In this document: in pieces, positions 58,327 through 64,000 of the stretch
How positions within the stretch are numbered: the first letter of the stretch is position 1
How the letters are laid out: every line of letters begins with the position of its first letter
From: Nocardioides zhouii
GTDB lineage: Bacteria; Actinomycetota; Actinomycetes; Propionibacteriales; Nocardioidaceae
Assembly: GCF_004137345.1 (NCBI RefSeq)
Contig: NZ_SDWV01000007.1
Coordinates: forward strand, 1 to 64,000
Direction of reading: 5' to 3'
Length of the DNA: 64,000 nt
Translations under genes and position numbers: made by a program
Notes under the pieces: model-generated
The model's database searches: none
The model's input: only the letters and a program-made list of their open reading frames with translations
What the model was told of the DNA's origin: nothing

Positions 58327-60069
58327 GTGAGCGTGAGTGACGACCAGCCCGACGCCCCCCAGCAGACCTTCGCCGACCTCGGTCTCTCGCCCGAGGTCCT
58401 CAAGGCCCTGTCCGACGTCGGCTACGAGTCGCCGTCGCAGATCCAGGCCCAGACCATCCCGCCTCTGCTCGAGGGTCGTCACGTCGTCGGGCTCGCCCAG
58501 ACCGGGACCGGCAAGACCGCGGCCTTCGCGCTGCCGATCCTGTCGCAGCTCGACATGAACCAGAAGACCCCGCAGGCGCTCGTCCTGGCCCCGACCCGCG
58601 AGCTCGCGCTCCAGGTCTCGGAGGCCTTCGAGAAGTACGCCGCGCACATGAAGGGCGTACGCGTCCTGCCGATCTACGGCGGCCAGGGCTACGGCGTCCA
58701 GCTCTCCGCGCTGCGCCGCGGCGTCCACGTCGTGGTCGGCACGCCCGGTCGCATCATGGACCACCTCGAGAAGGGCACGCTCGACCTGTCCGAGCTGCGC
58801 TTCCTTGTCCTCGACGAGGCCGACGAGATGCTCAAGATGGGCTTCGCGGAGGACGTCGAGACGATCCTCGCCGACACCCCCGACAGCAAGCACGTGGCGC
58901 TGTTCTCGGCCACGATGCCGGCGCAGATCCGCCGCATCTCCAAGAAGTACCTCCACGACCCGGTCGAGATCACCGTCAAGAACAAGACGTCGACGGTCTC
59001 CTCGATCACCCAGCGCTACCTGATCGTGTCGTACCCGCAGAAGGTCGACGCCCTCACGCGCATCCTCGAGGTCGAGAACTTCGAGGGGATGATCGTGTTC
59101 GTCCGCACCAAGAACGAGACCGAGACGCTCGCCGAGAAGCTCCGCGCGCGCGGCTACTCCGCGATGGCGATCAACGGCGACGTCGCCCAGGTGCAGCGTG
59201 AGCGCACGATCAACCAGCTCAAGGCCGGCAAGCTCGACATCCTGGTCGCGACCGACGTCGCCGCCCGCGGCCTCGACGTCGAGCGGATCAGCCACGTCGT
59301 CAACTACGACATCCCCACCGACACCGAGTCCTACGTCCACCGCATCGGGCGTACGGGCCGCGCCGGGCGCAGCGGCGACTCGATCGCCTTCGTCACCCCG
59401 CGCGAGCGCCACCTGCTGCGCTCGATCGAGAAGGCCACCCGCCAGCCGCTCACCCAGATGCAGCTGCCGACGGTCGACGACGTGAACGCCACCCGCCTGT
59501 CCCGCTTCGACGAGCAGATCACCCAGGCGCTGACCGAGCCGGACCGGATCGACTTCTTCCGCGACGTGGTCTCGCACTATGTCAGCGAGCACGACGTGCC
59601 CGAGGTCGACGTCGCCGCCGCCCTGGCCGCCGTCATGCACGGCGCCCAGCCGCTGCTGCTCGAGCCGGAGCCGGAGCGGTCCACGCGCACCTTCGACGAG
59701 CGCCCCACGCACGGCGGCAAGGCCGAGCGCGCGCCGCGGGAGTCGCGCACCGGCCAGCCGATGGCGGCGTACCGCATCGAGGTCGGCAAGCGCCACAAGG
59801 TCGAGCCGCGCCAGATCGTCGGCGCGCTCGCCAACGAGGGCGGCCTCTCGCGCGGCGACTTCGGCTACATCTCGATCAAGCCGGACTTCTCCGTCGTCGA
59901 GCTGCCCGCCGACCTGCCCGCCGGCACGATCGAGCGCCTCGCGGCCACCCGTATCTCTGGCAAGCTCATCGAGATCAAGCCCGACAACGGCCCGTTCCGC
60001 GGCCGTCCAGGCGGCGGCCACCGCGGCAGCTCGTCCGGCGGCGGCTACAAGGGCAAGAACCCCCGCTGA
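58327..60069 (+). CDS. deaD: DEAD-box RNA helicase (CsdA/DeaD type)
   Basis: A 580-residue helicase. Q motif FADLGLSPEVLKAL, Walker A AQTGTGKTAAF, Ia APTRELALQ, DEAD box VLDEADEML, SAT motif FSATMPAQ, and VI in HRIGRTGRAGRSG. The C-terminal DbpA-like RNA-binding domain (about 475-555) has YRIEVGKRHKVEPRQIVGALANEG and FGYISIKPDFSVVELP, and a Gly-rich basic tail follows. It unwinds structured RNA in ribosome assembly or decay. Start GTG 58327 is likely; the stop lies within a palindromic repeat. Confidence 0.95.
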   Translation: MSVSDDQPDAPQQTFADLGLSPEVLKALSDVGYESPSQIQAQTIPPLLEGRHVVGLAQTGTGKTAAFALPILSQLDMNQKTPQALVLAPTRELALQVSEAFEKYAAHMKGVRVLPIYGGQGYGVQLSALRRGVHVVVGTPGRIMDHLEKGTLDLSELRFLVLDEADEMLKMGFAEDVETILADTPDSKHVALFSATMPAQIRRISKKYLHDPVEITVKNKTSTVSSITQRYLIVSYPQKVDALTRILEVENFEGMIVFVRTKNETETLAEKLRARGYSAMAINGDVAQVQRERTINQLKAGKLDILVATDVAARGLDVERISHVVNYDIPTDTESYVHRIGRTGRAGRSGDSIAFVTPRERHLLRSIEKATRQPLTQMQLPTVDDVNATRLSRFDEQITQALTEPDRIDFFRDVVSHYVSEHDVPEVDVAAALAAVMHGAQPLLLEPEPERSTRTFDERPTHGGKAERAPRESRTGQPMAAYRIEVGKRHKVEPRQIVGALANEGGLSRGDFGYISIKPDFSVVELPADLPAGTIERLAATRISGKLIEIKPDNGPFRGRPGGGHRGSSSGGGYKGKNPR

Positions 60070-60226
60070 CCGGGCGGTTCCTCGCGCTGACATGCACTGA
60101 CCGGGCGCTTCGTGCCCGTCCTGAACGCCGACCGGGCACCTCGTGCCCGTCCTGAACGCCGACCGGGCACCTCGTGCGAAACGAGGTGCCCGGTCGATCA
60201 TGGTGACGGGCACGAAGTGCCCGCTC
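60067..60226. repeat. palindromic repeat array between helicase and yceI
   Basis: At least four clear units: 60098-60120, 60130-60151, 60161-60195 and 60205-60226, plus a degenerate one starting at the helicase stop (60067). Consensus arms are GACCGGGCAC and GTGCCCGTC around a 3-nt TTC or CTC. A 31-bp tandem period (starting CTGAACGCC) runs 60121-60177. The third unit forms a 15-bp stem (60161-60175 with 60181-60195) and a GCGAA loop. The same family flanks the cotH inversion. Confidence 0.9.
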
Positions 60227-60235
60227 AGCGGTAGG

Positions 60236-60805
60236 TCAGGCGCTCTTGATCGCCGAGATGTCGAACTCGAGCTTGATCTTGTCGGAGACGAGGACGCCGC
60301 CGGTCTCGAGCGCGGCGTTCCAGGTGAGGCCCCAGTCCTTGCGGCTGATGGTGGTCTCGCCCTCGAAGCCGACGCGGACGTTGCCGAAGGGGTCCTGGGC
60401 GGAGCCGGTCTGCTCGAACGGGATCGTGACGGAGTGGGTGACGTCCTTGATGGTGAGGTCGCCGGTGATGGTCCAGTCGCTGCCGTCGCGCTTCACGTCG
60501 GTCGAGGTGAAGGTGATGTTCGGGTAGGTCTCGGCGTCGAAGAAGTCGCCGGACTTGAGGTGGCCGTCGCGGTCGGCGCTGCCGGTGTCGACGGAGGTGA
60601 CGTCGATGGAGAGGTCGACCTTGGAGTCCGCGGGGGTGGCCTCGTCGATGTGCGCGGTGCCGGTGAAGGCGCCGAGCTGGCCGCGCACCTTGGTCACCAT
60701 GGCGTGGCGGGCGACGAAGCCGAGGCGGCTGTGGCTCACGTCGAGGGTGTAGTCGCCGGTGATGTCGTTGATGGCGGTGGTGGGGGCGTCGAACGAGGTG
60801 GTCAT
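60236..60805 (-). CDS. YceI family lipocalin-like protein
   Basis: A 189-residue YceI-fold protein: YTLDVSHSRLGFVARHAMVTKVRG at the N-terminus, SGDFFDAETYPNITFTST, LTIKDVTHSVTIPFEQTG and RKDWGLTWNAAL are the family signatures. YceI proteins are beta-barrels binding isoprenoid or fatty-acid chains. No signal peptide is present, as is common in actinomycetes. AGGAG precedes ATG 60805. An inverted repeat upstream (60824-60855) may be a MarR-type operator. Confidence 0.94.
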   Translation of the reverse strand: MTTSFDAPTTAINDITGDYTLDVSHSRLGFVARHAMVTKVRGQLGAFTGTAHIDEATPADSKVDLSIDVTSVDTGSADRDGHLKSGDFFDAETYPNITFTSTDVKRDGSDWTITGDLTIKDVTHSVTIPFEQTGSAQDPFGNVRVGFEGETTISRKDWGLTWNAALETGGVLVSDKIKLEFDISAIKSA

Positions 60806-60823
60806 CGGAAATGCTCCTGGGGT

Positions 60824-60855
60824 AGTGGTGGAAGTTGGTAGAACTTTCAACCACT
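60824..60855. promoter_or_regulatory. inverted repeat upstream of yceI
   Basis: AGTGGTGGAAGTT (60824-60836) and AACTTTCAACCACT (60842-60855) are near-complementary arms around GGTAG. It lies 19-50 bp before the yceI start. The right arm recurs as AACTTCAACCACT at 36136-36148 upstream of the flavin gene pair. A MarR-type regulator would fit, but no such gene is adjacent. Confidence 0.5.
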
Positions 60856-60982
60856 AGAACGAGAGAGGTCCGAGCTTCATTCCCGATGGGCGGAAAGTTT
60901 TTCCGGCACCCCGGCACGAGGGCGTGACATGCAGCGAGCCACGCACCCGGGTGGGGCGTGGCTCGTCAGCGGGGGAGCGCGG

Positions 60983-61108
60983 TCAGGCGGCCTGGACCGC
61001 GGTTGCCTGCGCAACCGCCCAGCGTGCCTCCATGTGGGTGCGACCCGACGCATCCGTCACGGAGATCCAGGTGCAGACCGGCGCTCCGGTCATCTGCTGC
61101 TTGCTCAT
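60983..61108 (-). CDS. 41-residue small protein
   Basis: A short ORF starting MSKQQMTGAPVCTWISV and ending QATAVQAA, with an excellent GGGAGGTG ribosome site 6 nt before ATG 61108 and a -10-like TGCTAGTTT upstream. It has no clear membrane segment or motif. It lies between yceI and the glmS operon, divergent from the latter. Coding status rests on the strong start context. Confidence 0.6.
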   Translation of the reverse strand: MSKQQMTGAPVCTWISVTDASGRTHMEARWAVAQATAVQAA

Positions 61109-61355
61109 GTGACACCTCCCGTTCACTTTCTGTTCACCTAAACTAGCACGTCCCCACCAGCGCGCACGCATTTCGCTGAAAGAGCGTCGACATTCCCCAC
61201 TCGCGCACCATCTGATCGCGTGTTGACCGGATGGCGCCCCACTTGTGGCGGATGGTGCACGGGCGATCCGAGCCTGGTCACTGCCAATCACTGGAACCTG
61301 CCCGAAATCGGGCAGGAAATTGGCTTTCGACGGCACGCGCGCTCATCCTGTTGCG

Positions 61356-61616
61356 GTGCCCGATCCCGCTCTCGTCTCCCACGTCGTCGCCACCACGTCG
61401 CTGACACCGGGAGAGGCGGCCCGCGTGATCGACGACGTGATCGCCTTCCACGCCCAGACCGTGGAGGAGTACGTCCGTGTCCGGCACGCCCACCTCAAGA
61501 CGTACGGGGCGAAGAACCCCGAGATCTTCGCCCGGATCGCCGACGAGCTCAGCGGCCGCGTCGTCGCGGCCCCCGAGCTCTCCGAGCGCCAGCTGCGTCG
61601 CCTCGTCTACGGATGA
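61356..61616 (+). CDS. small conserved protein upstream of glmS
   Basis: An 86-residue helical protein: ALVSHVVATTSLTPGEAARVIDDVIAFHAQTVEEY followed by VRVRHAHLKTYGAKNPEIF and a basic C-terminus. It has no signal or membrane segment. GTG 61356 gives the natural start; the longer ORF from 61245 includes a Cys/Lys-rich stretch that does not belong. It is 28 bp ahead of glmS on the same strand, suggesting cotranscription. Function unknown. Confidence 0.7.
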   Translation: MPDPALVSHVVATTSLTPGEAARVIDDVIAFHAQTVEEYVRVRHAHLKTYGAKNPEIFARIADELSGRVVAAPELSERQLRRLVYG

Positions 61617-61644
61617 CCAGAAGTAGGAACAAGGAGCTCATCGC

Positions 61645-63468
61645 ATGTGTGGAATCGTCGGCTACATCGGCCGCCAGGACGCGGCACCCGTCGTCCTCGA
61701 AGGACTGACCCGCCTCGAGCACCGCGGCTACGACTCGGCCGGCGTGGCCGTGCTGGGGTCACGCGGCATCAAGGTGGCCAAGCAGTCGGGCCGCGTCCGT
61801 GACCTGACGACGGCGCTGCCCAAGCGCTTCGCCGGCACGACCGGGATCGGTCACACCCGCTGGGCCACCCACGGTCCGGCCACCGACGCCAACGCGCACC
61901 CGCACCAGGACGAGTCGGGTCGGGTGGCCGTCGTGCACAACGGCATCATCGACAACTCCGCCGCCCTCCGCGCCGCGCTCACCGACGACGGCGTCACGCT
62001 GGCCAGCGACACCGACACCGAAGTCATCGCCCACCTGGTCGCGCGCAGCAGCGCCGACACCCTCGAGGGCAAGGTGCGCGACGCCCTCGGCTCGGTCGTC
62101 GGGACGTACGGCCTGGCGGTGCTGCACGCCGACTTCCCCGACCGCATCGTCGTCGCCCGCAACGGCAGCCCGCTCGTCGTGGGAGTCGGTGACAAGGAGA
62201 TGTACGTCGCCTCCGACCTCGCCGCGATCGTGCGCCACACGACCACCGTGGCGATGCTCGACGACGGCGAGATGGCCACCGTGACGGCGGCCGGCTTCAC
62301 GACCATGCGCCACAGCGACCTCTCCTCGACCGGCAAGACCGCGAGCGAGGTCGACATCGACGCGTCGGCGTACGACGCCGGCGACCACGAGTCCTTCATG
62401 CGCAAGGAGATCCTCGAGCAGCCCACCACCGCGCAGGCCGTGCTCCGCGGCCGGCTCGACGACCGGTTCGGCACCGCGCACCTCGGTGGCCTCGACATGG
62501 ATGCCCGCGACCTGCGCGCCGTACGCCGGGTGAAGATCCTCGGCTGCGGCTCGGCCTACTACGTCGGCCAGATGGGCGCCGCACTGATCGAGGAGCTGGC
62601 CCGCATCCCCGCCGACGCCGAGGCCGCCAGCGAGTTCCGCTACCGCGACCCGGTGATCGAGCCCGACACCCTCTACGTCGCGGTCAGCCAGTCCGGCGAG
62701 ACGATCGACACCCTGCTGGCCGTCCAGGAGGTACGCCGCAAGGGCGGGCGCTGTGTCGGGCTGGTCAACGTCGTGGGGTCGGCGATCGCCCGCGAGTGCG
62801 ACGGCGGGATCTACCTGCACGCCGGGCCCGAGGTCGCGGTCGCCAGCACCAAGGCGCTGACCAACATGTTCCTGGGCTTCGCGCTGCTCGCGCTGCAGCT
62901 GGGCCGGGTGCGCGACCTGTCTATCGCCGACGGCAAGCGGCTGGTCGCCGGGCTCGAGCGGCTGCCCGGGCAGATCGAGGAAGTGCTGGCCGGCGAGGCC
63001 GCGCTGATCGAGATCGCGCAGTCGCTGGCCGAGGCCCGGAGCCTCTTCTTCATCGGTCGCGTACGGGGCTTCCCGGTGGCTCGCGAGGGCGCGCAGAAGT
63101 TCAAGGAGATCAGCTATCGGCACGCCGAGGCCTACCAGACATCCGAGCTCAAGCACGGCCCGCTGGCGCTCATCGACCCCGAGGTGCCGACCGTCGCGCT
63201 GGTGCCGCGCGACGAGCTGACCGAGCGCAACATCGGGGCGCTGCACGAGATCGATGCGCGCCAGGGCCCGCTCGTCGTGATCACCCACGCGGAGGTCGAC
63301 CTCGGGGAGGTCCGCGCGCGCCGGATCGACGTACCCCGCAACGAGCCGGAGCTCGACCCGATCCTGCTCACCATCCCGCTGCAGCTGCTGGCCTACCACG
63401 CGGCGCAGCACCTGGGTCACGACATCGACAAGCCGCGCAACCTCGCGAAGTCCGTCACGGTGGAGTAG
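61645..63468 (+). CDS. glmS: glutamine--fructose-6-phosphate aminotransferase (isomerizing)
   Basis: A 607-residue GlmS. The class II glutaminase domain begins MCGIVGYIG with Cys 2 as nucleophile, LEHRGYDSAG and GIGHTRWATHG; two SIS domains (about 290-580) bear CGSAYYVGQM, AVSQSGETIDT and the C-terminus NLAKSVTVE. It makes glucosamine-6-phosphate for peptidoglycan and mycothiol. AAGGAG precedes ATG 61645. No glmS ribozyme or riboswitch was seen upstream. A hairpin at 63484 ends it. Confidence 0.97.
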   Translation: MCGIVGYIGRQDAAPVVLEGLTRLEHRGYDSAGVAVLGSRGIKVAKQSGRVRDLTTALPKRFAGTTGIGHTRWATHGPATDANAHPHQDESGRVAVVHNGIIDNSAALRAALTDDGVTLASDTDTEVIAHLVARSSADTLEGKVRDALGSVVGTYGLAVLHADFPDRIVVARNGSPLVVGVGDKEMYVASDLAAIVRHTTTVAMLDDGEMATVTAAGFTTMRHSDLSSTGKTASEVDIDASAYDAGDHESFMRKEILEQPTTAQAVLRGRLDDRFGTAHLGGLDMDARDLRAVRRVKILGCGSAYYVGQMGAALIEELARIPADAEAASEFRYRDPVIEPDTLYVAVSQSGETIDTLLAVQEVRRKGGRCVGLVNVVGSAIARECDGGIYLHAGPEVAVASTKALTNMFLGFALLALQLGRVRDLSIADGKRLVAGLERLPGQIEEVLAGEAALIEIAQSLAEARSLFFIGRVRGFPVAREGAQKFKEISYRHAEAYQTSELKHGPLALIDPEVPTVALVPRDELTERNIGALHEIDARQGPLVVITHAEVDLGEVRARRIDVPRNEPELDPILLTIPLQLLAYHAAQHLGHDIDKPRNLAKSVTVE

Positions 63469-63483
63469 CCAGAAATGGACTGG

Positions 63484-63517
63484 GCGCCCCTTGCCGCATG
63501 GGGTCGGCAAGGGGCGC
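63484..63517 (+). terminator. 13-bp stem-loop after glmS
   Basis: GCGCCCCTTGCCG (63484-63496) is exactly complementary to 63505-63517 with an 8-nt loop, beginning 15 bp after the glmS stop. Confidence 0.8.
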
Positions 63518-63639
63518 GCCGTGGAGAACGATCCCACCGGCCCGGCACGGTGTCCCTGCTTCTCCGGAAGTCCCGATGGATTTTGCTGTCGCCTTGATCA
63601 CTGGCGGCTCAACCGCCCCACGGGTGTGCCGGCGCCTCG

Positions 63640-64000
63640 TCAGCGAGCGACGGAACGGTTCTGGGCGACGAGCTCGAGGGCACGCTCGGCCAGCGGCTCG
63701 GCGACGGCCCGGTCCGCGGCGATGAGGCCCACGCGCGTACGCCGGTCGAGCAGGTCGTCGACGTCGTGGGCGCCCTCATGGGTGATCGCGAAGACCAGCT
63801 CGGCGAGCGTCACCGGCACCTCGGGCGACGCCGGCGCCAGCAGCTCGTCGTCGCCGAACCCGGTGACCTCCCGGGCCGTGGCCAGCACCAGGTCGGCGTC
63901 GGTGCCGAAGCGGCGAACCAGACGATCGGGGGCGAGCCGGGTCGGAGCGGTCGTGTGCTCGAGCGGCCCGGCGCCGAGGAGGGGGAGCGAGGCGGTGCGG
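63640..64000 (-). CDS. glpD: C-terminal part of a GlpD-like glycerol-3-phosphate dehydrogenase (cut by window edge)
   Basis: The last 119 codons and stop of a longer gene that continues beyond 64000. VPVTLAELVFAITHEGAHDVDDLLDRRTRVGLIA matches the end of the DAO_C domain of GlpD, with the THEG and RRTR motifs. The frame is open to the window edge, so the start and FAD domain are not seen. It converges on glmS. The identity is fairly secure but partial. Confidence 0.8.
   Translation of the reverse strand, partial: RTASLPLLGAGPLEHTTAPTRLAPDRLVRRFGTDADLVLATAREVTGFGDDELLAPASPEVPVTLAELVFAITHEGAHDVDDLLDRRTRVGLIAADRAVAEPLAERALELVAQNRSVAR

Noticed and set aside
60098..60226. CRISPR array
   Set aside because: Units are palindromic, spacing is short and irregular, spacers repeat (CTGAACGCC) and no cas genes are present.
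61109..61355. glmS riboswitch or ribozyme
   Set aside because: The region lacks the conserved glmS core, and an 86-residue gene lies between it and glmS.

Overview
The window is high-GC bacterial DNA with GTG and TTG starts, many ATGA/GTGA stop-start overlaps, a DUF222/HNH (13E12-type) gene, ANTAR and CsoR regulators and a CE1758/CE1759 flavin pair. This points to an actinomycete, most likely Nocardioides or another Nocardioidaceae; the genus is inferred from gene content, not proven. No rRNA, complete tRNA, CRISPR array, transposase or integrase was seen, so this is core-like chromosome with local rearrangements.

Layout. 0.1-11 kb: hydrolase with WYL regulator, LysE exporter, ABC exporter, ZIP transporter, DinB polymerase, slipin with a strongly structured leader, GNAT. 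11-13.5 kb: class V aminotransferase and a desuccinylase-like zinc enzyme. 13.5-24 kb: a cell-envelope region. The minus-strand set (phosphodiester glycosidase, GT2-GtrA protein broken by one extra base, Cthe_2159-like lipoprotein, Asp/Gly-rich membrane protein) and the plus-strand set (DUF4956, VTC, CotH) surround a RimB/RimK pair in which RimK carries a C-terminal RCK_C domain. 24.4-28.2 kb: copper operon csoR, copZ, His-rich exported protein, copA, with a CsoR operator. 28.4-38 kb: a LuxR-type regulator with a phosphomimetic receiver, a glycerophosphodiesterase, a Pls/PosA single-module NRPS with M1 peptidase and phosphopantetheinyl transferase, and the flavin monooxygenase/reductase pair. 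38-48 kb: Ser/Thr kinase between perfect 30-bp direct repeats, MsrB, HNH protein, GAF-ANTAR protein, assorted enzymes. 48-57 kb: an exporter of two ATPases and two large permeases, flanked by three response regulators without a sensor kinase. 57-64 kb: GNAT protein, DEAD-box helicase, YceI, GlmS, and the 3' end of a glpD-like gene.

The strongest observation is at 22.36-23.62 kb. The cotH gene is split into a 5' half on the plus strand and a 3' half on the minus strand. Flipping 22855-23546 on paper restores at once an in-frame 380-residue CotH and an intact copy of a palindromic repeat. One breakpoint lies in cotH and the other near the centre of the palindrome. That palindrome family also sits on the stop codons of cotH, the EcsC gene and the helicase, and close behind yceI, so it looks like a dispersed bidirectional terminator or REP-like element. 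A second, unrelated 59-bp repeat supplies the Shine-Dalgarno and start context of internal genes in two different operons.

Other points worth following: the Pls-like NRPS has a specificity code reading as lysine-type; the RimK-RCK_C fusion suggests nucleotide control of a glutamate ligase; and the 8.85-8.99 kb leader folds into nested helices.
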